Source: Anaerolineae bacterium (GTDB lineage Bacteria > Chloroflexota > Anaerolineae > JAFGEY01). From it: a stretch of DNA of 6,742 nucleotides. Of this stretch, positions 1-6,291 are shown piece by piece; the first letter of the stretch is position 1, and every line of letters begins with the position of its first letter. A program made the translations under genes and the position numbers. Location: NCBI GenBank assembly GCA_016929205.1, contig JAFGJF010000652.1, forward strand, positions 1 through 6,742, read 5' to 3'. The notes beneath the pieces were generated by a model. That model was not told the DNA's origin, searched no databases, and was given only the letters and a program-made list of their open reading frames with translations.

Positions 1-38
1 CCTATGACAAAAACGCGATGGTGATTTGATGTAGACAC
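1..38 (-). CDS. Start of an unidentified gene (5' fragment, 12 codons)
   Basis: On the minus strand a GTG codon at 38-36 opens a frame that stays open to the window edge and reads M-S-T-S-N-H-H-R-V-F-V-I-(G). It is preceded by GGAGG (positions 50-46) with a 7-nt spacer, the second-best ribosome binding site in the window, and it is co-directional with the upstream operon. That combination, rather than length, supports a real gene start. The hydrophobic beta-strand-like R-V-F-V-I-G is how several families begin. Examples are type I phosphodiesterase/alkaline-phosphatase-like proteins (V-I-G-L-D-G) and Rossmann-fold NAD-dependent sugar dehydrogenases (V-I-G-x-G). Both occur in polysaccharide loci, and 12 residues cannot separate them, so no function is assigned. 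Confidence 0.5.
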   Translation of the reverse strand, partial: MSTSNHHRVFVI

Positions 39-45
39 AATGATT

Positions 46-50
46 CCTCC
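46..50 (-). promoter_or_regulatory. Ribosome binding site of the downstream partial gene
   Basis: The plus-strand CCTCC reads GGAGG on the minus strand and lies 7 nt before the GTG at 38-36. It matches the anti-Shine-Dalgarno and is the main evidence that a gene starts at the window edge. Confidence 0.55.
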
Positions 51-94
51 AGATGATTGCCAATAGTTTAAAATGTATATTTATGTTCTTAATT

Positions 95-135
95 GTGACG
101 ATATAACACATCGTGACACTGTTCTATATCGTCAC
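95..135. repeat. 11-bp perfect inverted repeat at the end of the flippase gene
   Basis: GTGACGATATA at 95-105 is the exact reverse complement of TATATCGTCAC at 125-135, with a 19-nt loop. The right arm contains the flippase stop codon (134-132). As RNA it would form a stem-loop right at the 3' end of the operon's last visible gene. No run of U follows on either strand, so it is not a canonical intrinsic terminator. It could stabilise the mRNA 3' end, cause weak termination, or act at DNA level as a palindromic operator. The rest of the gap (39-94) is AT-rich and probably contains the promoter or leader of the next gene, but I could not place convincing -35/-10 boxes. Confidence 0.5.
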
Positions 136-1709
136 CCACCCATTCGCCGCGCCTGTCGTTGAAAAATGGCCAAACCCCGCCGCAGAATCTGCAGTACCAC
201 ATTGACCTCTTGACGTGAAAACGTCCCGACTGCAAATAATACGATCAGATAAATTGCGCTTCCCACTAGAAACAATGGCAGCATAGACCAGGCTCGCAGC
301 AGCCACAAAATCAGCGCCATTGCAGCCCCAGCGACGGCAGGCTTGAGCAAAAGCTGGAAATGAACGGGATACGACCGAGACTTCGCGGGCGCTTCCGTTT
401 GCACCTTACGTACCAGGTAAAGATACAGCACACCGAAAAAAAAGAGTTCTGTGAAAATAGTCGTCACCGCAGCCCCGACGAAACTGTACACCGGCAGAAC
501 AAACAGATTGACAACAACGTTAAAGACCGATGACAAAGCCACGGCTACTGAACGCTCAGGTTGGTACCCACTCGCCGTCAAGGCAGTCGCCAACGTATTG
601 TTGACAAAGCGCAGCGTCGTGACCGTAGCCAGCATTCTGAAAACGGGAGCCGAAAACGCAAACTCGGCGCCATACAGCATATTCACCAATGGATCGGCCA
701 GCCCCACACACAATACAGACAAGGGAATGCCCACCACAACCTGATATTTGATCGCGCCATTGATATAGGTGATGATGCGTTCTGCCTGCGACTCGAACTC
801 TCGCGCCATCAACGGCATCAAAGCATTATTGATTGTTCGCGCAAAGACGTTAAAACGATAAAAAATCCCGGTGGCAGCTTCATAAAGTCCCGACGCAACA
901 GTACCATGATAAGATGTCAACATAACGACGTCAATGCGTAAATAAATCGGTCCCAGCGCCATATTGACCGCATAAGGCGTTGTGAGTCGCAGCAACTCGC
1001 GAGTAGAGATGCCGGCAGATGGTCCAGAGACAAGCCGTCCGGGTCGCAACGAGCGGCCGATCAATCTGCGATAGAGCGGCATGGCAACCAAGAGTCCGGC
1101 CAAACGCGATGGCACATAGACCACAAACACCCACATAAATGGCAAACGGAAAAACAGGACGATGGCACCAACGATCAGAAAAGTCAATTCCTGCACAATC
1201 ATGACGATGGATACCATCTCCATCCGCTCAAAACCATTAAAAACCCCACAAGCGATCTGTGCCATACCATCGAAAACCAACGCCACGCCAGCAAGTGCAA
1301 CAGCGATACAGGTCGAAGAAGGGCGTCCCAGCAAAACTGCCGTGATCGCCATCAGGGGAATGGTCGCTACCCCGGCAACGAGCACGATCGTCATCGCCTT
1401 TTCGGCATAATGATGCGCCTGATCGCGATGCGTAGCCACTTCTCGAATGATTGCTGCAGGCAGCCCCAGAGTAGCAAGAAAAGTAAACATGAGGCTCAAG
1501 CTCAGCACAAAAGCAAATTCCCCGACTTTTTGAGGGCCAAATAGGCGGCCCACAATGATTGTGATCAACAACTTGGATACCGTCGTCGAAGCCAAGGCAA
1601 CGATTTGCGCCACAACGTTCTTGCCAACACGAGCAACCGTGTGGTGCGTTTGCTCTAGCATTGGCTCGCTGTTTGGTTGATCCGCCGGCCAATGTGGTTG
1701 TTCACCCAT
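132..1709 (-). CDS. Wzx-like oligosaccharide flippase (MOP superfamily)
   Basis: This is a polytopic membrane protein of 525 aa, the usual length for Wzx/MATE-like polysaccharide transporters. It is expected to flip undecaprenyl-linked oligosaccharide units from the cytoplasmic to the outer face of the membrane. The hydrophobic pattern allows 12 to 14 helices, beginning near residues 30-54 and ending near 475-495. Family hallmarks include an N-terminal helix followed by G-R-L-F-G-P at 54-59 and a mid-protein segment with R258 and D260 followed by G-L-Y-E-A-A. There is also L-Y-G-A-E-F at 345-350. The start chosen is the ATG at 1709-1707, which overlaps the acyltransferase stop by 8 nt and has AAAGAG (1722-1717) 7 nt upstream. 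A GTG at 1736 extends the frame by nine codons but lacks a ribosome site, and an ATG at 1661 is also possible. The overlap suggests translational coupling. The family is confident; the substrate cannot be read from sequence. Confidence 0.9.
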   Translation of the reverse strand: MGEQPHWPADQPNSEPMLEQTHHTVARVGKNVVAQIVALASTTVSKLLITIIVGRLFGPQKVGEFAFVLSLSLMFTFLATLGLPAAIIREVATHRDQAHHYAEKAMTIVLVAGVATIPLMAITAVLLGRPSSTCIAVALAGVALVFDGMAQIACGVFNGFERMEMVSIVMIVQELTFLIVGAIVLFFRLPFMWVFVVYVPSRLAGLLVAMPLYRRLIGRSLRPGRLVSGPSAGISTRELLRLTTPYAVNMALGPIYLRIDVVMLTSYHGTVASGLYEAATGIFYRFNVFARTINNALMPLMAREFESQAERIITYINGAIKYQVVVGIPLSVLCVGLADPLVNMLYGAEFAFSAPVFRMLATVTTLRFVNNTLATALTASGYQPERSVAVALSSVFNVVVNLFVLPVYSFVGAAVTTIFTELFFFGVLYLYLVRKVQTEAPAKSRSYPVHFQLLLKPAVAGAAMALILWLLRAWSMLPLFLVGSAIYLIVLFAVGTFSRQEVNVVLQILRRGLAIFQRQARRMGG

Positions 1710-2796
1710 CAGTCGACTCTTTGCTTTCAGGCACACCCATACGCAACAGCAAATCCGGACGCCGAAGATCGCGCCACAAAGCCGGGTATGCCAACAATCT
1801 CTGTTCGAGGCGGCTCATATAGTGTTGCAGATCCTGGGCAATGTCCGCCGCCAATGTTCCTTCGCTTGTCCACTCCATAGGTTCGATCAAAACACACTGA
1901 CCACGTCCAGTTTTCGACGGTGTCAAACCAGCATCCTGTGCCGGAACCCCAGACTTGCCTCGGACTGCCCCGCTCGCTGGAATAGCAGTAAACACACTGA
2001 CCCCCAACCGTTTGGCCGTTTGGATGCCACTGACGTCCAAATAAACGGTGCGACTCAGAAACTGCACCGGCACCAGGCCAGGAAAACAATCCTGATCGCG
2101 AACGAAATATTGATCTGGCAGCAGGTAAACAATATCCATCCCGCTTTCATTGTCTACCAAGACCCTGGACAGCTCAGTCTGCGATGCCTGGCTCGGGTCA
2201 ATGGCGATCATTCTGATCCGTTCATTCAAACGTTGCACCCTCGGCCAGTAAAACTTGTTGTACCATCGGCTGGTTTGCGGAGGTGGGGCCTGACTGCCGC
2301 CATATCCTACCAACCAGGTTGGATAGCCTCGCGCTGCTAACGCGGCTGCAACTGCATAGCCATACACACCATAATGAGCCCCCAGCAGCAAAACTGGCCT
2401 GCTCTGCTTTTTCAATTCGTCCAGATAGTGCAAGCCCTCAACCTGTACTAGATGGACCATATGCTCGTCGCGTAACGAGGGCAGAAAATGAAGGATGAGC
2501 GCATTCCAACTGGACATGACGAGTTGCGCGTGCACCATCTCTTCAAGATCCCGACGACGATCGTCGCCCTGGTCAAACAAGCCCCGCAAATGATTCCGCA
2601 CGCGACGTACCGATCCTCGGTTGCTCTTGTGCAAAACCATGCCCGCCAACCAGCTCATTTGGCGAATGGCCTTGACTCGTACTGCGGGCGGAAGAATGTT
2701 CAGTCCGGTCGACAACGCCAGAGCAGCCAGGTATTCGATATCCCCCGGAACCATCAACGGAGGGGTACGCACACTTGATAGGGCCTGATCTCTCAC
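1702..2796 (-). CDS. LpxL/HtrB-family acyltransferase with altered active-site motif
   Basis: The protein (364 aa from the chosen start) resembles the LpxL/HtrB lysophospholipid/lipid A acyltransferase family. Matches are an N-terminal helical segment, E-G-L-H-Y-L at 120-125, the strand V-L-L-L-G-A-H-Y-G at 135-143, and L-L-P-D-Q at 225-229. There is also V-P-V-Q-F-L at 242-247 and a C-terminal Y-P-A-L-W near 337-341. In active members the His (here H141) is followed five residues later by Asp/Glu (H-x4-D/E); here that residue is G146. Activity is therefore doubtful, or a different residue is used. No clear N-terminal membrane anchor is seen. The start is GTG 2796-2794, because AAGGAGG sits 7 nt upstream. 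The in-frame ATG at 2853 would add 19 residues but has only weak ribosome-site sequence. By context it may acylate or bind the glycan or its lipid carrier; that is inference. Confidence 0.78.
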   Translation of the reverse strand: MRDQALSSVRTPPLMVPGDIEYLAALALSTGLNILPPAVRVKAIRQMSWLAGMVLHKSNRGSVRRVRNHLRGLFDQGDDRRRDLEEMVHAQLVMSSWNALILHFLPSLRDEHMVHLVQVEGLHYLDELKKQSRPVLLLGAHYGVYGYAVAAALAARGYPTWLVGYGGSQAPPPQTSRWYNKFYWPRVQRLNERIRMIAIDPSQASQTELSRVLVDNESGMDIVYLLPDQYFVRDQDCFPGLVPVQFLSRTVYLDVSGIQTAKRLGVSVFTAIPASGAVRGKSGVPAQDAGLTPSKTGRGQCVLIEPMEWTSEGTLAADIAQDLQHYMSRLEQRLLAYPALWRDLRRPDLLLRMGVPESKESTDG

Positions 2797-2803
2797 AACC
2801 TGG

Positions 2804-2810
2804 CCTCCTT
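2804..2810 (-). promoter_or_regulatory. Strong Shine-Dalgarno that decides the acyltransferase start
   Basis: The minus strand reads AAGGAGG here, a full anti-Shine-Dalgarno match, 7 nt before GTG 2796-2794. It is the strongest ribosome site in the window and lies inside the longer frame that starts at ATG 2853, so it favours the shorter protein. Confidence 0.7.
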
Positions 2811-2887
2811 GCGCAATGTCTTTTGCATCGTCACCCCAATTTGAAATCGCCATTTGCAGCCAACTCTATACACACCGTGTTGGCACC

Positions 2888-4699
2888 TTATGAACGACGG
2901 ACTTTGCCAAACCAACTCAGGCGCTTCCACTTGCGACGGATTGTTCGCAACGTGTCCATCCTGAAAATCGTGCGGAGACTTGGCTTTTGGTCGAGGTTTG
3001 TCTGTGGGCTGGTATCGTCCCCCGGCATCCGCCTCGTTGTCTGGCGTCGAGTCCGTCGTACGTCAGCCAGGTAAGCATTGTAAACCAAACCGCGACGCTT
3101 CATCTTGACCTTTGTCAGCACAACACCTAACACAGTCGCACCAACCCTTTGGATGATCTCACACGCCTCCAAGGCAGCTTGCTGAGAAGTGCGCTTTGCT
3201 TCGACCGTCAAGATTACCCCATCCACTTTGGTCGCCAGAACTGCAGCATCGGTTACGGCCAACACGGGCGGTGCATCCAGAATAACCAAATCTGCATTCC
3301 GCGCGATCTCGGCCAAAACCAGTTCCATCTGTTTCGAGTTCAAACGCTCTGAAGGATTGTCAGAGGCAGAACCGCTGGTGATCAGATACAGATTATCAAC
3401 AGGTGTGCTCAACATAGCCCCATACACGTCTCGCACATCGCCGGACAAGAGATCTGTCAATCCTGAGCACGCAACTGTGTCCTCTAAAGCCAGCTTTTGC
3501 TGACTGGCGAGATCGACACCGAGCAAATGATGCAATTTGGGAGAATAGAGATCCGTATCAACCAAGACCACCTGCAGCCCCGCACGGGCGCACAAAACGC
3601 CCAGTTCAGCAACCACGGTTGTGCCACCCGTTTTGGGTTCTACAGCGGCGACCAGTAACGTCTTTAGCGATTGGTCACCGGCAACAAACCGAATGTTGGT
3701 GCGCAGCACACGATACGCTTCTGAAACAAAAGAGCGTGGAGCCACTGATGTGACCAGGCCAGACACACCAATCGCACCAGGCTTGTTGCTTGCCCTTTTG
3801 CGGTGCCTCCTCATTGCAGCATATTCTGGGTGTCGCAGCTTGGGAATCGTGCCCAAGGCCGGCAAGGACAGGGCACGTTCCACGTCATCACCTGTTTCAA
3901 AAGAATCGTCCAGGTACTCGACCAAAAACGTCAACCCTACGCCGAACACGAAACCGGCAAAAGCTCCCAAAAATGTATAAATGGGTATATTGGGCCGGAT
4001 CGGCGTCGTCGGTGTAATGGCAGGCTCGATCACCGTGACATCCAGCAATTGGGCCTGGACGAGCCGGATATTCAAGAATGTCTCCAACAAGCTGACATAG
4101 GTGAGCTGTTGATTCGTTAGATTTGTCTCGATGAGATTGGCCTCGTCCTCCGTCAACAGACCGGACGACATACGCGCCTTTTGCAGGTCCGACTGTGTCT
4201 TTTCGAGTAACTCTTTCAAGATCGTCATCTGCGACACCACGTCCCGCTCCAGAGCGACGATGCTCTGCAATTGCTGCTCCGTATTGTGCGAAGAAACGAA
4301 TGTGAAGACGATCTCGTTTGCAATATCGCTGGCCTGCTGCGCATTTGTATATTGTACGGTCAATTCGAGCAACTGCGTTCCAGGGATCAACTCGGTGCCC
4401 AGCATATCCGCAACGTCATCCGGTGCCAGATCCAAACTTAGATTGGCGATCACGATCTCTAGCAGCGGTCTGGCTTTGAGCAATTCGCTATACGTCATCG
4501 CCAGATCTTCACCCGTGGCAATAGAAGTCTGGTTCAAAGGCGCATTTTGAGATGGGTTGACCATCATCAGCACCCTGGCCTCGTAGATCGATTTCATATT
4601 CCGGCTCGCCACAAAAACAAGGACGGCAACCACCACCGTGCCCGCAACCACCAGCCATAGTCGTTTCCAGATAATGTCGAGGATTTCTCCCAATTCCAT
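2888..4699 (-). CDS. Wzz-type polysaccharide co-polymerase fused to a degenerate BY-kinase domain
   Basis: This 603-aa membrane protein belongs to the chain-length determinant/tyrosine autokinase class that controls polysaccharide polymerisation and export. The Wzz half has M-E-L-G-E-I-L-D-I-I-W at the N terminus, a first membrane helix at about 14-31 and an extracytoplasmic helical region with coiled coil around 140-220. A Pro-rich stretch (227-239) precedes the second helix (about 240-261). The cytoplasmic half carries S-E-A-Y-R-V-L-R-T-N-I (326-336), so the oligomerisation motif E-x2-R-x2-R is intact (E327, R330, R333). Walker A' V-L-V-D-T-D-L is at 378-384 and Walker B V-I-L-D-A-P-P at 472-478. 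Walker A reads P-K-T-G-G-T-T (355-361) where P-G-E-G-K-S/T-T is expected, so the catalytic Lys position is G359. Only Y540 and Y543 stand where a Tyr cluster is usual, followed by an Arg/Lys-rich tail (548-603). The start is the ATG at 4699; the upstream GTG at 4741 adds 14 residues derived from a duplication. Confidence 0.88.
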   Translation of the reverse strand: MELGEILDIIWKRLWLVVAGTVVVAVLVFVASRNMKSIYEARVLMMVNPSQNAPLNQTSIATGEDLAMTYSELLKARPLLEIVIANLSLDLAPDDVADMLGTELIPGTQLLELTVQYTNAQQASDIANEIVFTFVSSHNTEQQLQSIVALERDVVSQMTILKELLEKTQSDLQKARMSSGLLTEDEANLIETNLTNQQLTYVSLLETFLNIRLVQAQLLDVTVIEPAITPTTPIRPNIPIYTFLGAFAGFVFGVGLTFLVEYLDDSFETGDDVERALSLPALGTIPKLRHPEYAAMRRHRKRASNKPGAIGVSGLVTSVAPRSFVSEAYRVLRTNIRFVAGDQSLKTLLVAAVEPKTGGTTVVAELGVLCARAGLQVVLVDTDLYSPKLHHLLGVDLASQQKLALEDTVACSGLTDLLSGDVRDVYGAMLSTPVDNLYLITSGSASDNPSERLNSKQMELVLAEIARNADLVILDAPPVLAVTDAAVLATKVDGVILTVEAKRTSQQAALEACEIIQRVGATVLGVVLTKVKMKRRGLVYNAYLADVRRTRRQTTRRMPGDDTSPQTNLDQKPSLRTIFRMDTLRTIRRKWKRLSWFGKVRRS

Positions 4700-4721
4700 A
4701 CAACACTCGTTTCTCTGTCTT

Positions 4722-4761
4722 TCCTGCGGAGCGACGATCACTCCTGCGGAGCGACAATCAC
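4722..4761. repeat. 20-bp tandem duplication spanning the membrane-fusion protein stop codon
   Basis: Positions 4722-4741 and 4742-4761 are consecutive 20-bp copies differing at one base (G at 4736, A at 4756). On the minus strand, copy 4761-4742 encodes the C-terminal V-I-V-A-P-Q-(E) of the membrane-fusion protein. Because 20 is not a multiple of three, the next copy is read two bases out of phase and at once supplies the TGA stop (4740-4738). The second copy in turn encodes V-I-V-A-P-Q in the frame of the co-polymerase gene, just ahead of its ATG. The single mismatch argues against a simple assembly artefact. Confidence 0.9.
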
Positions 4762-6288
4762 TTGCCCTTCCTCAAGCCCTTCGACGATCTCGATCCGATC
4801 ATCGCCTCTCACTCCAATTTTGATATCCACACGGCGTTGCTGTTCGCCCTCCTGAACCATCACAAACTGACGATCCTGAAAGGACCGGATAGCTTGCGGC
4901 GGCAGCCATAGCACGTCATCCTTTTCCTGCAACACGATCGTGACCCGAGCCAGCGTACCAATAGTGAGATCGTCATACCCTTGACCGTCGTCCTCCAGGC
5001 TAATCCGCACGGAACTGGAAGACCCTGTCGAACCGTCCGCACTACCACAGGTACCGTACGGGTAGGGCAGACAGCGGATCGTGCTAGACCAGGTCCGTCC
5101 CGGATGCGTATCCAGCGTCACCGTCGCCTTTTGTCCCTCATAGAGCGCTTGCACTTGCTTATCGGTAAGATCGGCGCTCACCTCGAGTGTCGACGGATCG
5201 GCAACCACGATTCCGCCCCGGAACGCTTCGATCAAACGACCTGCATACAAAGATAGCGAAACTATTTCACCATCTATTGTCGCCAAAATCCGGCCATCGC
5301 TCACAGACTGCTGTAGACGCTCCAGTGCCAGCTCGGCCTGATCCACATCATTGATCAACACCGAATCAACACCCTTTTCGAGGTCTTCTTCCAACCAGTC
5401 CAATTCTTGTTGCGCACGCTTTATCTCCAGAGCCAGCAGAGGGTCCACTCCCTTTTGCAACTGAGCCAGTTCGGCCTCCGCCTGCTTGACTGCAATTTCC
5501 TGGATCTTGATATCATGCTGGTAGACCGCTTCATCGGCAACGGCCTGATCATACTGTGCCTGGGCCGCCTCCAGGACCCACTCTGCTTGCTGCACTTCAC
5601 GCGCTGCCGCGTCACGCACTTCTTGCGGTTCCCAGGGACGATCGAGCGCTTCCTTGTAGGCAATTTCTGCTCGTTGTACCATATCCTGCGCCTGTGCCAC
5701 TTGCACGCCTGCGCTGGCAATCGTAGCATCATACGTAGCCTGCAACGCCAGTGTTCGCGCCAGTTGCTCCCGCGCCAGGATAAGCAGCGTCTCGTTCTGC
5801 TCGATCTGATACGCATTCGTATCCTCTGCGAGCATTGATCTCGTTTTGGCGACCTCCAGATTCAGCCTGGACGCCACGATTTCGCGTGCAAGAGCATCTT
5901 CAGCATCGGACAAACGTAGTTGTGCCGAATTCAGTGCCACCTCGGCTTGTGCGATCTGATTCAGCAAATCATCCATCTCGAGCTCGGCCAATAGATCGCC
6001 CTGCTTGATGCGATCACCGGGCTCGACGTACACCTGCCTCACATAACCCGAGCTTTTAAAATACAGAGTCACCCCTTCGACTGGAGAAACTCGGCCAGCA
6101 AACTGCTGTAATCTGACCACCTTGCCTCTCTGCACCATAAAAGTAGAATCCGCCAGTATAGGAGAAGCCGCAGGAACCGTCGCCGTCGATGGCGGTTCAG
6201 TTCCTTGACACCCCACGACAAACACAAGCACACATATGCCTACAAGCAGCCGATACAAGTTGACTGCACATTGTCGAAACAACATCAT
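4738..6288 (-). CDS. HlyD/MacA-like membrane-fusion lipoprotein (periplasmic-adaptor type)
   Basis: This 516-aa secreted adaptor has a hydrophobic signal segment (about 11-26) ending in the lipobox V-V-G-C, with C27 as the likely lipidated residue. A Thr/Pro/Ser linker follows. The first half of a lipoyl-like domain is at about 64-104 (V-Y-V-E-P-G-D-R-I-K-Q-G-D-L-L). A long Ala/Gln/Glu-rich coiled coil at about 105-330 is followed by the second lipoyl half (332-365), a beta-barrel region (366-455) and a membrane-proximal domain ending G-L-E-E-G-Q-V-I-V-A-P-Q-E. Such proteins normally link an inner-membrane ABC or RND pump to the outside. Here no permease or ATPase is adjacent and the next gene is the co-polymerase, suggesting a role in glycan export or envelope bridging. 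The coiled coil repeats a K-G-V-D segment (279-282 and 305-308). The barrel carries a Ser/Gly-rich insert (415-426) beside C406 and C414. The start has GGTGGGA 6 nt upstream; an adjacent second ATG is equally possible. Confidence 0.9.
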   Translation of the reverse strand: MMLFRQCAVNLYRLLVGICVLVFVVGCQGTEPPSTATVPAASPILADSTFMVQRGKVVRLQQFAGRVSPVEGVTLYFKSSGYVRQVYVEPGDRIKQGDLLAELEMDDLLNQIAQAEVALNSAQLRLSDAEDALAREIVASRLNLEVAKTRSMLAEDTNAYQIEQNETLLILAREQLARTLALQATYDATIASAGVQVAQAQDMVQRAEIAYKEALDRPWEPQEVRDAAAREVQQAEWVLEAAQAQYDQAVADEAVYQHDIKIQEIAVKQAEAELAQLQKGVDPLLALEIKRAQQELDWLEEDLEKGVDSVLINDVDQAELALERLQQSVSDGRILATIDGEIVSLSLYAGRLIEAFRGGIVVADPSTLEVSADLTDKQVQALYEGQKATVTLDTHPGRTWSSTIRCLPYPYGTCGSADGSTGSSSSVRISLEDDGQGYDDLTIGTLARVTIVLQEKDDVLWLPPQAIRSFQDRQFVMVQEGEQQRRVDIKIGVRGDDRIEIVEGLEEGQVIVAPQE

Positions 6289-6291
6289 ATC

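Noticed and set aside
95..135. Canonical rho-independent terminator
   Set aside because: The stem is only moderately GC-containing with a 19-nt loop, and neither strand has a T-run after it. It is kept as an inverted repeat only.
1237..1692. Minus-strand 151-codon frame inside the flippase gene
   Set aside because: It is out of phase with the flippase and rich in Cys, Gly and Arg, as expected when codons for hydrophobic helices are read in the wrong frame.
1710..1736. GTG at 1736 as flippase start
   Set aside because: No Shine-Dalgarno precedes it and the nine extra residues are not family-like, whereas ATG 1709 has AAAGAG at 7 nt.
1822..2340. Plus-strand open frame of 172 codons opposite the acyltransferase
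   Set aside because: No ribosome site and no recognisable family. The minus-strand frame has clear family motifs, so this is a shadow frame.
4700..4741. GTG at 4741 as start of the co-polymerase, overlapping the adaptor stop by 4 nt
   Set aside because: The AGGAG directly abuts this GTG with no spacer, and the 14 added residues mostly repeat the adaptor's C terminus through the tandem duplication. The ATG at 4699 begins a typical Wzz N terminus. The longer form cannot be fully excluded, because the site ahead of ATG 4699 is also weak.
5407..5838. Plus-strand open frame of 143 codons, antisense to the adaptor's coiled coil
   Set aside because: It lies wholly opposite a well-supported gene, its translation shows no domain pattern, and the low-complexity Ala/Gln/Glu coding of the coiled coil explains the absence of stops.
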